This document shows positions 41,344 through 50,089 of a stretch of 64,000 nucleotides of DNA, piece by piece; position 1 is the first letter of the stretch; each line of letters starts with the position of its first letter. Source of the stretch: Streptomyces sp. A3M-1-3 (GTDB lineage Bacteria; Actinomycetota; Actinomycetes; Streptomycetales; Streptomycetaceae); assembly GCF_024213665.1 (NCBI RefSeq), contig NZ_JANAVP010000017.1:1-64000 (forward strand), given 5' to 3'. The notes under the pieces are model-generated. The model did no database searches, had not been told where the DNA came from, and saw only the letters and a list, made by a program, of their open reading frames with translations. Made by a program: the position numbers and the translations under genes.

Positions 41344-42342
41344 ATGGCAACCCGTGCCGTCGCCCGTAGTCAGTCCGCTTCCGGCGGGACGATCAGGGCA
41401 AGCAGTGTTCGCGCCGGAGGCGGGGAGATCGCCGACCGCGACCTGGTCGGCATGTACCTCGACGAGATCGCGCGTACACCGCTGCTCAACGCCGCCAAGG
41501 AAGTCGAGCTGTCCCAGATCATCGAGGCGGGGGTGTACGCCCAGCAGATCCTCGAAAAAGAGATAGAAAGCGACGCCGGCGGTGCGACGCGCGAGGAGCT
41601 CGAGGCGCTGGTCGCCGAGGGCGAGCGCGCCAAGGACGTCTTCATCCGCTCCAACCTTCGGCTGGTCGTGGCTGTCGCCCGCCGCTATCCGCGCAGCGGG
41701 CTGCCCCTGCTGGACCTGATCCAGGAGGGGAACGCCGGCTTGGTCCGCGCGGTCGAGAAGTTCGACTACGCGAAGGGCTTCAAGTTCTCCACGTACGCGA
41801 CCTGGTGGATCCGTCAGGCGATCACCCGCTCCATAGCGGACCAGTCCCGCACGATCCGGCTCCCCGTCCACCTGGTGGAGGAGCTCGGCCGGATCCGCCG
41901 CGTGCAGCGCGAATTCAACCGTGAGAACGGGCGCGACCCGGAGCACGCGGAGATCGCCGCGGAGCTGGGCTCGACGCCCGAGCGCGTCGGGGACGTCCTG
42001 GACTGGGCCCGTGACCCGGTCAGCCTGAACATGTCCGTGGACGACGAGGGCGAGACGCAGTTCGGCGACCTGCTCGAGGACACGTCGGCGATCTCGCCCG
42101 AGCAGTCGGTGCTCACGCTGCTGCGCAGCGAGGAGCTGGAGGATCTGATCGGCAAGCTCGACACCCGTACGGCGTCGATCATCAAGATGAGGTACGGCAT
42201 CGACGACGGCCGCGAGCGTACGCTTACCGAGGTCGGCAAGCAGCACGGCCTGACGCGCGAGCGGATCCGGCAGATCGAGAAGCACGCCCTGCTGGAACTG
42301 AAGCGGATGGCCCGGGACACCGGTTTCGACGCGGCGGCCTGA
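41344..42342 (+). CDS. hrdD: Principal-type RNA polymerase sigma factor HrdD
   Basis: A 332-residue group 2 sigma-70 factor, exactly the usual HrdD length. Region 1.2 starts at DLVGMYLDEIARTPLLNAAK. Region 2 has RLVVAVARRYPRSGLPLLDL and then KFSTYATWWIRQAITRSIAD for core and -10 binding. Region 4 ends with TLTEVGKQHGLTRERIRQIE, the -35 recognition helix. HrdD is a non-essential paralogue of HrdB with nearly the same promoter specificity. ATG 41344 has AGGGAG 7 nt upstream. A sigma-R type promoter precedes it, and tandem terminators follow. Confidence 0.95.
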   Translation: MATRAVARSQSASGGTIRASSVRAGGGEIADRDLVGMYLDEIARTPLLNAAKEVELSQIIEAGVYAQQILEKEIESDAGGATREELEALVAEGERAKDVFIRSNLRLVVAVARRYPRSGLPLLDLIQEGNAGLVRAVEKFDYAKGFKFSTYATWWIRQAITRSIADQSRTIRLPVHLVEELGRIRRVQREFNRENGRDPEHAEIAAELGSTPERVGDVLDWARDPVSLNMSVDDEGETQFGDLLEDTSAISPEQSVLTLLRSEELEDLIGKLDTRTASIIKMRYGIDDGRERTLTEVGKQHGLTRERIRQIEKHALLELKRMARDTGFDAAA

Positions 42343-42387
42343 CCCCGCCGCTCGAAGCCCCGCCCCGTCCCCATCCCCCAAGAACGG

Positions 42388-42453
42388 CCCCGGCACCTAT
42401 CCCCCCCAGGTGTCGGGGTCCCGCCCCGGCACCTATCCCCCCAGGTGTCGGGG
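42388..42453. terminator. Duplicated hairpin terminator
   Basis: Two near-identical units, each CCCCGGCACCT or CCCGGCACCT paired with AGGTGTCGGGG around a C-rich loop (42388-42418 and 42424-42453). They lie between the convergent hrdD and WYL-regulator genes. Confidence 0.75.
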
Positions 42454-42479
42454 CCCTTCCGTTCCGGGGCTCTTCCGCG

Positions 42480-43442
42480 TTACGCCTTGCCCGCGCGGGT
42501 GAGCCGGCCGCCGAGTTCCGAGACGTACTCGACGAGCGCCACCGGCGCGCGCACCGTGAACTCGCAGTCGATCAGCGCGAGCCGCAGCGCCAGCCACTCC
42601 AGCGAGTCCGCCGACTCGGTCCGCAGTCGGCACGTGCGTTCGTCCACCGGCTCCGGCGCCCCCAGGGAAGCCGGCAGCCGTGCGGCCACGAACTCCGCGG
42701 GCGCGGCGAACGAGACCTCCACCCGGTACGCCGGCTGCAACCGGGACATCGACCGCTTGATGAACTCCGCCGCGTCACCGGTCGGCAGCGCGCGCGGAGC
42801 GAACCGCGCGCCGGTCGCGAACGGCTCGCTCACCCGGTCCACCCGGAACGTACGCCAGTCGTCGCGGCCGAGGTCGTACGCCACCAGGTACCACCGCCGC
42901 CCCGTCGAGACCAGCCGTACCGGCTCCGTCAGCCGCCGGCTCTCCGTCCCGTCGCCCGCCCGGTACGCGAACCGCAGCCGCTCCTGCCCGGTGACGGCCG
43001 AAGCCATGACCGTCAGCGTCTGCGGGTCCACGGTCGCCCCGTCTCCGCGCGTGAGCGGAATGGTGGCGGACTGGAGCGTGGTCACCCGGTGCCGCAGCCG
43101 GGACGGCAGCACCTGCTCCAGCTTGGCAAGGGCGCGTACGGACGCCTCCTCGATCCCCTCGATCGCATGGCCCGCGCCCGCCCGCAGGCCCACCGCGATC
43201 GCCACCGCCTCCTCGTCGTCGAGGAGCAGCGGCGGCATCGCGGCCCCCGCGACCAGCCGATAGCCGCCGATCGCGCCCTTGGACGCTTCCACCGGGTAGC
43301 CGAGTTCGCGCAGCCGGTCGATGTCGCGCCGGATCGTCCGGGGACTGACCCGAAGCCGTTCGGCGAGTTCGCTGCCGGGCCACTCCCTCGGGGTCTGCAG
43401 CAGCGAGAGCAGATTCAGCAGTCGTGCCGGGGTGTCTGTCAT
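42480..43442 (-). CDS. YafY-type regulator with WYL domain
   Basis: A 320-residue protein. The N-terminal winged helix-turn-helix (about 5-60) has LAERLRVSPRTIRRDIDRLR and ELGYPVEASKGAIGGYRL. The middle WYL domain (about 140-220) has the RRWYLVAYDLGRDDWRTFRV block, and the C-terminal WCX part ends at the conserved LGGRL. WYL proteins often sense nucleotides or nucleic acid. Divergent from the DHA2 pump at 43504; the shared 61-bp gap holds a perfect palindrome (43464-43482) that is the probable operator for both. Confidence 0.92.
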   Translation of the reverse strand: MTDTPARLLNLLSLLQTPREWPGSELAERLRVSPRTIRRDIDRLRELGYPVEASKGAIGGYRLVAGAAMPPLLLDDEEAVAIAVGLRAGAGHAIEGIEEASVRALAKLEQVLPSRLRHRVTTLQSATIPLTRGDGATVDPQTLTVMASAVTGQERLRFAYRAGDGTESRRLTEPVRLVSTGRRWYLVAYDLGRDDWRTFRVDRVSEPFATGARFAPRALPTGDAAEFIKRSMSRLQPAYRVEVSFAAPAEFVAARLPASLGAPEPVDERTCRLRTESADSLEWLALRLALIDCEFTVRAPVALVEYVSELGGRLTRAGKA

Positions 43443-43463
43443 CAGTCCAGGATGGCAGCGAAC

Positions 43464-43482
43464 TAGGACGTGACCTGTCCTA
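43464..43482. promoter_or_regulatory. Operator-like palindrome TAGGAC-N7-GTCCTA
   Basis: A perfect 6-bp inverted repeat centred in the 61-bp divergent gap between the WYL regulator and the efflux gene. The pump's ATG is only 21 nt beyond it, and no ribosome binding site is obvious, so the pump transcript may be leaderless. Confidence 0.65.
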
Positions 43483-43503
43483 TATCGGGTTTACGTTCGT
43501 CGC

Positions 43504-45003
43504 ATGACATCCCAAGCCCCAGCCCAGTCTTCCGCAGACCGCCGCCGCTGGCTCGCGCTCGCGGTGGTGATGACCGCGGCCTTCATGGACCTGGTCGACG
43601 TGACCATCGTCAACATCGCGATCCCGAGCATCGAGCGGGACCTGTCCGCGACGTTCAGCTCGATCCAGTGGATCACCGCGGGCTACGCGCTCGCGTTCGC
43701 CGCGGGCCTGATCACGGGCGGCCGGCTGGGCGACATCTACGGCCGTAAGCAGATGTTCCTGATCGGCATCGCGGGCTTCACGCTCGCCTCCGCGCTGTGC
43801 GGCTTCGCCGCCAACCCGGAGATGCTGGTCGCCTCCCGCCTCCTCCAGGGCGCGATGGCCGCGATGATGGTGCCTCAGGTGCTGGCGATCATCCACGTCA
43901 CCTTCCCGGCGCACGAGCGCGGCAAGGTCTTCGGGATGTTCGGCGCGGTCGTCGGTCTCGGCGCGGTCTCCGGCCCGATGCTCGGCGCGTTGCTCACCCA
44001 GTGGAACCTCTTCGGCCTCGAATGGCGCCCGATCTTCCTGATCAACCTCCCGGTCGGCATCGCGGGCCTGATCCTGGGCCACCGCTTCATCACCGAGTCG
44101 AAGGCCCCGAAGGCGCTCCGCCTCGACCTGGTCGGTGTCGCGCTCGCCACGCTTGGCCTGCTGATGCTGCTGTACCCGCTGATCCGCGGCCGGGAGCTGG
44201 ACTGGCCGCTGTGGGGCTACCTCTGCATGGCGGGCAGTCTGCCGGTCTTCGGCGGGTTTGTCGCGTACGAGAAGTACAAGGCGCGCAAGGACGGCTCGCC
44301 CCTCGTCGAGCTCTCGCTCTTCAAGGTGAAGAGCTTCGCGGCGGGCGTCGCCGTGCAGCTCACCTTCGGTGTCGCGTGCGGCATCTTCTTCCTGGTCTGG
44401 ACGCTGTACATGCAGATCGGCCTGGGCTGGAGCCCGCTGCGCGCGGGTACGACCGGTATCCCGTTCTCACTCGCGGTGTCGGTGGCCGCCGGCCTGTCCG
44501 TACAGAAGCTCGTACCGCGCTTCGGTCGCAAGGTGCTCCAGGCGGGTGCGCTGACGATGGCGGCCGGACTGCTGCTCTACATATGGGAGGCCGGCCGGTA
44601 CGGCACGGGCATCCACCCGTGGCAGATGGCGCTTCCGCTGGTCGTGATGGGCATCGGCATGGGCCTGATCGTGGCGCCGCTCACCGACGCGGTGCTCTCC
44701 GAGGTGCCAGGTGAGCACTCCGGCTCGGCCTCGGGCCTGATCAACACGACCCAGCAGATGGGCAACGCGCTGGGCCTCGGCCTGGTGTCGGTGGTCTTCT
44801 TCGGCGCGATGGACGACCGTCCGGCGCCGAGCGCGGTGGGCACGGCCTTCGCGGATGCCTTCCAGAACTCGCTGTGGTGGGTGGTGGCGGTGCTCGCGGT
44901 CATCTTCCTGGTGATGTTCGCACTGCCGGCGAGGCCGAAGGCGGCCGAAGCCGCCGCGAGCCCGGCGGTGGCACCGGTCGAGGAACCCGCCCTCGTCTCC
45001 TGA
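43504..45003 (+). CDS. DHA2-type MFS efflux transporter (EmrB/QacA family)
   Basis: A 499-residue, about 14-segment transporter: MDLVDVTIVNIAIPSIERDL in segment 1, the motif A loop GGRLGDIYGRKQMF, and SEVPGEHSGSASGLINTTQQ in the C-terminal half, a landmark of the family. It probably exports a toxic compound. The adjacent divergent WYL protein is the likely regulator. A 16-bp terminator (45033-45068) follows. Confidence 0.92.
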   Translation: MTSQAPAQSSADRRRWLALAVVMTAAFMDLVDVTIVNIAIPSIERDLSATFSSIQWITAGYALAFAAGLITGGRLGDIYGRKQMFLIGIAGFTLASALCGFAANPEMLVASRLLQGAMAAMMVPQVLAIIHVTFPAHERGKVFGMFGAVVGLGAVSGPMLGALLTQWNLFGLEWRPIFLINLPVGIAGLILGHRFITESKAPKALRLDLVGVALATLGLLMLLYPLIRGRELDWPLWGYLCMAGSLPVFGGFVAYEKYKARKDGSPLVELSLFKVKSFAAGVAVQLTFGVACGIFFLVWTLYMQIGLGWSPLRAGTTGIPFSLAVSVAAGLSVQKLVPRFGRKVLQAGALTMAAGLLLYIWEAGRYGTGIHPWQMALPLVVMGIGMGLIVAPLTDAVLSEVPGEHSGSASGLINTTQQMGNALGLGLVSVVFFGAMDDRPAPSAVGTAFADAFQNSLWWVVAVLAVIFLVMFALPARPKAAEAAASPAVAPVEEPALVS

Positions 45004-45032
45004 CGTCCCCCACTCGCGGCCCCGGCCCGTCG

Positions 45033-45068
45033 CCCCGGCCCCTCGGCTGAACAGCCGAGGGGCCGGGG
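45033..45068. terminator. Perfect 16-bp hairpin terminator
   Basis: CCCCGGCCCCTCGGCT, loop GAAC, then the exact complement, 30 nt after the efflux gene stop. Confidence 0.8.
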
Positions 45069-45180
45069 CATGCGTCCGATTCGACCCACTCTCATGTCCG
45101 ATTGTATTTACTTACGGGAAACGCGGGCGTAGTCTGTTGGTGAAACCACAGATTCGGGCATGGAACGGATGTAAAACCAC

Positions 45181-45942
45181 ATGTACGCACCGGAGCGCCA
45201 GCAGGAAATCCTCCGTCTCGCCCGCGAGAGCGGGAGGGTCGACGTGCTCTCGCTGGCCGAGGAGTTCCAGGTCACGGCGGAGACCATCCGGCGCGACCTC
45301 AAGATCCTGGACCGGTCCGGGATGGTCCGCCGTGTCCACGGCGGCGCGATACCGGCCGGGCGGCTCGACTTCGAGCCGGACGTCGCCGAGCGCGAGTCCA
45401 CCGCCGCCGACGAGAAGAACCGCATCGCGCGGGCCGCGCTCGCCGAACTGCCGGCGGAGGGGAGCATCATCCTCGACGCCGGTACGACCGTGGCCCGGCT
45501 TGCCGCGGCCATCCCTGTCGAGTCCGGGCTCACCGTCGTCACCCATGGGCTGCCCGTCGCGGCCCGCCTCGCCGACCACCCGGGCATCGCTCTCCACCTG
45601 GTGGGCGGGCGCGTCCGGCACCGTACCCGGGCAGCCGTCGACGCGTGGGCGCTGCGGGCGTACGCCGAGATCCGCGCCGACGTCCTCTTCCTCGCCACCA
45701 ACGGTTTCAGCCCGGACGGCGGGCTGACCACGCCGGATCTCGCGGAGGCGGCGGTCAAGAGCGCCGCGATCGCCGCGGCCCGGCGGGTTGTCCTGCTCGC
45801 CGACTCCGCCAAGGCCGGCCAGGAACACTTCGCCCGTTTCGGCTCCTTCGCCGATGTCGACCTGCTCATCACCGACTCGGGGCTCAGCCCCGAAGACGCG
45901 GACGCCATCAAGGCGGCCGGTACCGAGGTGCTGCTCACATGA
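45181..45942 (+). CDS. DeoR-family regulator of the fructose operon
   Basis: A 253-residue protein. The DeoR helix-turn-helix (about 1-55) reads RQQEILRLARESGRVDVLSL and VTAETIRRDLKILDRSGMVR. The sugar-phosphate-binding domain (about 75-235) has the LDAGTT phosphate loop. It probably represses the operon until fructose 1-phosphate or a related ester builds up. The stop overlaps the fruK start (ATGA). Upstream, AAACCACA occurs at 45143-45150 and again at 45174-45181 as a possible direct-repeat operator. Confidence 0.9.
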   Translation: MYAPERQQEILRLARESGRVDVLSLAEEFQVTAETIRRDLKILDRSGMVRRVHGGAIPAGRLDFEPDVAERESTAADEKNRIARAALAELPAEGSIILDAGTTVARLAAAIPVESGLTVVTHGLPVAARLADHPGIALHLVGGRVRHRTRAAVDAWALRAYAEIRADVLFLATNGFSPDGGLTTPDLAEAAVKSAAIAAARRVVLLADSAKAGQEHFARFGSFADVDLLITDSGLSPEDADAIKAAGTEVLLT

Positions 45943-46886
45943 TCCTCACCGTCACCCCGAACCCGTCGCTCGACCGCACGTACGAAGTGGCGTCCCTCGA
46001 CCGGGGCGAGGTCCTGCGGGCGAGCTCCGAACGGCTGGACCCGGGCGGCAAGGGCGTCAACGTCTCGCGTGCGGTGGCCGCCGCCGGGCACCCCACGACC
46101 GCGGTACTGCCGCTCGGCGGCGCGCCGGGGGCGGTGATCGCCGAACTCCTCAGTGGACTGGGCATCGACGTCACCGCCGTGAAGATCACGGGCCAGACCC
46201 GGTCAAACATCGCGGTCACCGAGCCCAGCGGCACACTCACGAAGATCAACGCACCGGGGCCCGAACTCACCCCCGCCGAATCCGGTCTGCTGCTCGACAC
46301 GGTCCGTATGCACGCCCTGGACGGCGACTGGATCGCCTGCTGCGGCAGCCTCCCGCGCGGACTCGGGCCGCGGTGGTACTCCGACCTGGTCGCCCGCGTC
46401 CACGAGGCGGGGGCCCGCGTCGCTCTGGACACCTCGGGCCCGGCCCTCCTCGCCGCGCTGCATGAGCGCCCCGAGGTGGTCAAGCCCAACGCGGAGGAGC
46501 TCGCCGCGGCGGTCGGCCGCCCCCTCACCACCATCGGCGACGCCGTCGAGGCGGCGCGGGAGCTGCGGTCCCGCGGCGCCGGGGCCGTGCTGGCCAGCCT
46601 GGGCGCGGACGGCCAGCTGCTGGTCGACGGCTCGGGCACGTACTTCGGCAGCGCGACGGTCGCCACCGTCCGCAGCAACGTCGGCGCGGGGGACGCGTCC
46701 CTCGCCGGCTTCCTCCTGGCGGGCGGTACGGGCCCGGAGGCGCTGGGCGCGGCGGTCGCCCACGGCGCGGCGGCGGTGCAGCTGCCGGGCAGCGTGATGC
46801 CCACCCCCGCCGACCTCGACCCGTCCGCGGTCACCGTGACCGCGGACGTCCCGCTGCACCGGGCACTGACGGAGCCGACGACTTGA
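45939..46886 (+). CDS. fruK: 1-Phosphofructokinase FruK
   Basis: A 315-residue PfkB-family kinase that phosphorylates fructose 1-phosphate to fructose 1,6-bisphosphate. Landmarks are MILTVTPNPSLDRTYEV at the start, PGGKGVNVSRAVAAAG (PfkB signature 1), VVKPNAEELAAAVGRP, and the anion-hole/catalytic NVGAGDASLAGFLLAG. The ATG overlaps the regulator stop, and the stop overlaps the fruA remnant start (TTGA), so the three genes were one operon. With fruA deleted, the substrate supply by the PTS is lost in this strain unless another permease provides it. Confidence 0.95.
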   Translation: MILTVTPNPSLDRTYEVASLDRGEVLRASSERLDPGGKGVNVSRAVAAAGHPTTAVLPLGGAPGAVIAELLSGLGIDVTAVKITGQTRSNIAVTEPSGTLTKINAPGPELTPAESGLLLDTVRMHALDGDWIACCGSLPRGLGPRWYSDLVARVHEAGARVALDTSGPALLAALHERPEVVKPNAEELAAAVGRPLTTIGDAVEAARELRSRGAGAVLASLGADGQLLVDGSGTYFGSATVATVRSNVGAGDASLAGFLLAGGTGPEALGAAVAHGAAAVQLPGSVMPTPADLDPSAVTVTADVPLHRALTEPTT

Positions 46887-47235
46887 GCGAGATGATCAAC
46901 GCGGCGCTGGTCGACCTCGACCTGTCCGCCGACCCGAAGGAAGCGGCGGCCCGTTCGCGGCCGCCGACCCGCTTCGGGTGATCCCGGCGGCGATGGCGGG
47001 CGGCGCGGTGACCGGCGCCCTGTCGATGGCCTTCGGATGCACACTGCGGGCCCCGCACGGCGGAGTGTTCGTCATCCCGCTGCTCGGCAACCCGGCCCTC
47101 TACCTGCTCGCGATCGCCGCCGGCACAGTCGTGACCACGGCCCTGGTGATCCTGCTCAAGGGCATGCGCAAGCCCGCGCCGACGCCGACACCGGTCACCG
47201 CCGAGGAAGACCCGAAGGTCCTCGCGGCGGCCTGA
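46883..47235 (+). pseudogene. fruA: PTS fructose transporter FruA (EIIABC), reduced to both ends by deletion
   Basis: TTG 46883 (overlapping the fruK stop) starts a typical FruA N-terminus, SEMINAALVDLDLSADPKEA. After about 24 residues, near 46950, the register changes and a FruA C-terminus follows (FAAADPLRVIPAAMAGGAVT, then FGCTLRAPHGGVFVIPLLGN) to the stop at 47235. An intact protein is about 650-700 residues and carries the EIIA His, the EIIB Cys and most of the EIIC membrane domain; all of that, close to 1.7 kb, is gone. The remaining membrane segments cannot transport. Confidence 0.85.
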
Positions 47236-47267
47236 CCCCCGGACGCGTCCGCGTCAGCGCACCCGCG

Positions 47268-48029
47268 TCAGCGCACCCGCGCGCGGAGCTCCATGGCTTC
47301 GCGCGCGCCCGCCTCCGTGGCGTACACCTCGCACATGTGCCGGCCGTCGGGGGTGGCCGTGTGCTCGACCTCCCAGAGGCTGATCTCGCTGCCGTCGGCG
47401 AGCACGAAGCCGTGCTCGTACAGCATGAACGCGGCCCCCGCGCGCGGCCCGTCGGCGGCGCACTGCCGGCCGAACGCCTGGGTGATCCGGTGCGCGTACG
47501 CGCCGCGCAGCAGCCGTGCCATGTCTTGGCCCGGCCGGTTGCCGTTCTCCGCGCGGCGCAGCAGCCGGCGCGCATGGTCCGCGGAGTCGTCCGGTACGTA
47601 CACCCGCCGGGGCGCGGTCGGCGGGGTGGCCAGCAGAGCCCCGAGAACGGCGAGTTCGTCGGCCTCCCCGGTGTCGGCCGACAGCGCGAACTCCACCGCG
47701 CCGCCGCCCGGTTCGCCGCCCAGCCGGGACGCGGCAAGGCAGGCCTCCGACTGGTCCGCGTAGAGCTCGTAGCGCATGGTGTCGCCGCCGGTGCGGTACG
47801 CCAGCTCCCAGAGGGTGAGTGTGCTGCCGTCGTGGAGCAGACAGGTGTGCCGGTACGTCTCGCGGTGCAGCCCGGACGCCGAGCTGTGGTGCGAGGAGTA
47901 CAGGGAACTGCTGTGCGCGAGCGCGGCACCGAGACGTTCGACGGTGGCGTCGGGCAGTTCGAAGGAGTTGAGGGCGCGGCCGAGGAGTCGCTCGAGGTGC
48001 GCCTCGGTTGTCTCGTACGGATCGCTCAA
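47268..48029 (-). CDS. DUF6227 family protein
   Basis: A 253-residue protein of a Streptomyces-specific family of unknown function (DUF6227 from memory). It starts MSDPYETTEAHLERLLGRAL. Two similar blocks, HDGSTLTLWELAYRTGGDTM / RYELYADQSEA and LADGSEISLWEVEHTATPDG / RHMCEVYATEA, show that it is an internal duplication of one domain. No signal peptide or membrane segment. Convergent with the fruA remnant after a 32-bp gap that contains a 15-nt tandem repeat. Confidence 0.8.
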   Translation of the reverse strand: MSDPYETTEAHLERLLGRALNSFELPDATVERLGAALAHSSSLYSSHHSSASGLHRETYRHTCLLHDGSTLTLWELAYRTGGDTMRYELYADQSEACLAASRLGGEPGGGAVEFALSADTGEADELAVLGALLATPPTAPRRVYVPDDSADHARRLLRRAENGNRPGQDMARLLRGAYAHRITQAFGRQCAADGPRAGAAFMLYEHGFVLADGSEISLWEVEHTATPDGRHMCEVYATEAGAREAMELRARVR

Positions 48030-48174
48030 GGTGGGTCTCCAGGCCGTCGCTGCATGTTACTTCGCGGAAGCTCAACGTAGCCCCTGGGTCGGACATCGTG
48101 TCCGTGGTTCGGAAAAACGTACGGCCCGCACGGCGAGTTCCCGCCCTGCTCGGCCAACTCCCTTTCGCTGTACG

Positions 48175-49254
48175 TCAGTACAGGTCCCGGTATGCCGGGA
48201 ACACTCCGCCGGGCCCGTCCACGCCCTCCGCGGCCAGCACCGCCTTGACGACGGCACGGGTCACCGCGTCCGCTCCGGCCGCCAGTACGTCGTTGAGGCC
48301 GTTGAGCTCGGCCAGGCCGAAGGGATCCGGCTCGGCGGGGGCGGCGAGCGGCCGGTTTCCGGTGGACAGGGTGAACACGGTGTCGCCGTCGTTGAGGAGA
48401 TGGACAGGGCGCACGGCGCGCGCCAGCCCGTCGTGCGCCGTCCCCGCGAGCTTCTGCGCCTGGGCGCGGGTCAGTACGGCGTCGGTGCCGACAACCGCGA
48501 GGGTGGTGTTCAGCGGCGGACGCACGGAAGCCGCCGTCCGCTCCGCGGACTCGGCCCGTGCCTCGGCCAGCCGCCGCTGCGCCGCCGCGTGGACCTCTGC
48601 CGCGGGAAACTCGGGCCGGCTGTCCAGCAGCCGCCCGTACAGCACTCCGGTCAGCGGATCGACCACCGAGCCCACGGAGTTGACCACCACCAGCGCCCCG
48701 ACCGTGATCCCGGAGTCGAGCAGCACACTGGCCGAGCCGACGCCGCCCTTCAGCCCCCCGGCGACCGCGCCCGTGCCCGCCCCGACGCTGCCCTCGGCGA
48801 CCGGTGCGCCGTCCGCCGTCGCGGCGGCGGCCTCCACGGCCGCGCGGCCGACCGAGGCGTCGGGCCGCGACCGCCAGTCGCCGCCGCGCCCCAGGTCGAA
48901 GACGCAGGCGGCCGGGACGACCGGCACCACCTGCGCCGGGTCGGGCCCGACCCGCACCCCGCGGCCCCGTTCCTCCAGCCAGGCCATCACGCCGGACGCG
49001 GTGTCCAGCCCGTACGCGCTTCCGCCGGTCAGTACGACGGCTTCGATGCGCTGCACCAGATTGCGCGGATCGAGCGCGTCCGTCTCGCGGGTGCCGGGTC
49101 CGCCGCCCCGGACGTCCACCGCGGCGACCGCACCGCCCTCGGGGGCCAGGACGACGGTCGTACCGCTGAGCGCGCGGTCTCCGGCCAGCCGCGCGTGGCC
49201 GACCCGGAGCCCGGCCACGTCCGTCAGAGCGTCTACTCGAACCATGAGGCCCAT
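48175..49254 (-). CDS. P1-family peptidase (DmpA/BapA-like N-terminal nucleophile hydrolase)
   Basis: A 359-residue protein. Family features are DVAGLRVGHA at the start, VLTGGSAYGLDTASGVMAWL, and GTGAVAGGLKGGVGSASVLL. The self-cleavage and nucleophile region is RPPLNTTLAVVGTDAVLT, where in DmpA the nucleophile serine follows Gly; here the equivalent is Asn-Thr-Thr, as in many actinobacterial homologues. It probably acts on D- or beta-amino-acid peptides. The start is uncertain: ATG 49254 and ATG 49245 both lack a ribosome binding site, so the message may be leaderless. Confidence 0.8.
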   Translation of the reverse strand: MGLMVRVDALTDVAGLRVGHARLAGDRALSGTTVVLAPEGGAVAAVDVRGGGPGTRETDALDPRNLVQRIEAVVLTGGSAYGLDTASGVMAWLEERGRGVRVGPDPAQVVPVVPAACVFDLGRGGDWRSRPDASVGRAAVEAAAATADGAPVAEGSVGAGTGAVAGGLKGGVGSASVLLDSGITVGALVVVNSVGSVVDPLTGVLYGRLLDSRPEFPAAEVHAAAQRRLAEARAESAERTAASVRPPLNTTLAVVGTDAVLTRAQAQKLAGTAHDGLARAVRPVHLLNDGDTVFTLSTGNRPLAAPAEPDPFGLAELNGLNDVLAAGADAVTRAVVKAVLAAEGVDGPGGVFPAYRDLY

Positions 49255-49280
49255 GCGTACCACGTACGCACGCACGACAA

Positions 49281-49308
49281 GACCCCGGCAGCACAAGCCG
49301 CCGGGGTC
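49281..49308. terminator. Terminator after the rodlin gene
   Basis: Perfect 9-bp stem GACCCCGGC / GCCGGGGTC, downstream of the minus-strand rodlin gene and just before the P1 peptidase start. Confidence 0.7.
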
Positions 49309-49362
49309 TCGTCGCATCGCTCCACGGGCATCAGCGGCCCGGACGGTGAAGGGGAGCGCGGG

Positions 49363-49749
49363 TCAGCCGTTGGACGACAGGACCGGGATCTCGCTCAGGA
49401 TGTGCGACAGCGGGTCGTCGCCGTCGATCTGAGTGGAGTTCTCGACGCACTGCTGGTTGTTGTTGGACGTCAGGATGTCCTGGACGGTGACCGGCACAAC
49501 GCCGACGACCGAGCCGACGTTCGCCTTGCCAAGGGCGCCGATGCAGGGCTTGTTCAGCGAACCCTGGATGAGGCCGATCTGCGGGCTGTAGTCGCCCTGG
49601 ATGGCGGTGTTGCCGTAGGTCTGCGAGGCGCCGTTGCCGTTCACCGTCGTGTCGTCGTCGGCAATGGCCATGGCGGGGGTGGCCATGGCAGCCCCCGCAC
49701 CAATAACCGAGAACGTCACCGCGGCGGTGGCCAGCATCTTCTTGATCAT
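49363..49749 (-). CDS. Rodlin (RdlA/RdlB type) aerial-hyphae surface protein
   Basis: A 128-residue secreted protein: signal peptide (about 1-28, ending PAMA), then the rodlin pattern NGNGASQTYGNTAIQGDYSP, GLIQGSLNKPCIGALGKANV, GSVVGVVPVTVQDILTS and the ending DPLSHILSEIPVLSSNG. The two cysteines (in KPCIG and QQCVE) are the conserved pair. Rodlins arrange chaplin fibrils into the rodlet layer of aerial hyphae and spores. AAGGAC precedes the start. Only one rodlin is in the window, where S. coelicolor has a divergent pair. Confidence 0.92.
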   Translation of the reverse strand: MIKKMLATAAVTFSVIGAGAAMATPAMAIADDDTTVNGNGASQTYGNTAIQGDYSPQIGLIQGSLNKPCIGALGKANVGSVVGVVPVTVQDILTSNNNQQCVENSTQIDGDDPLSHILSEIPVLSSNG

Positions 49750-50089
49750 TTTTCGTCCTTTTTTCGCACGAGTGCCCGCTACTGGAGCGCCCTGATCAAC
49801 TGCCCGCTGGAGGATTGGTTCCGCTGCTTCACTCGAACGGCCCGCGCGCGGAGCGCCGGCTGCTCCGCAATGCGAGCCCTCTGTGCTCCGTGAGCGGGGT
49901 GGCGGCGCCGCTCACCCTCCGTACCGCTCACACGGACGCAGTAGATGCACCGACCAACGGAAACCTGCTGGTCATGAGCCGTTCAAGGAGCTTTCCTCGG
50001 CTGAATGGGGTGGTCCGCGCGGTTGCGCTCCGTGCGCGACATTCTCACGGTGAGTGAGAGATCACTCGCACTCACCGGAAGGAACTTCT

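Noticed and set aside
45102..45135. A TTGTAT / TAGTCT promoter before the DeoR gene
   Set aside because: The spacing of 22 bp is too long for a vegetative promoter, and the alternative -35 elements are weak. The TAGTCT resemblance to the dioxygenase promoter is kept only as a remark.
49815..50057. An 80-residue frame between the rodlin and the Pro/Ala-repeat protein
   Set aside because: No ribosome binding site, no signal sequence and no recognisable composition; it lies in the divergent promoter region of the two neighbours.
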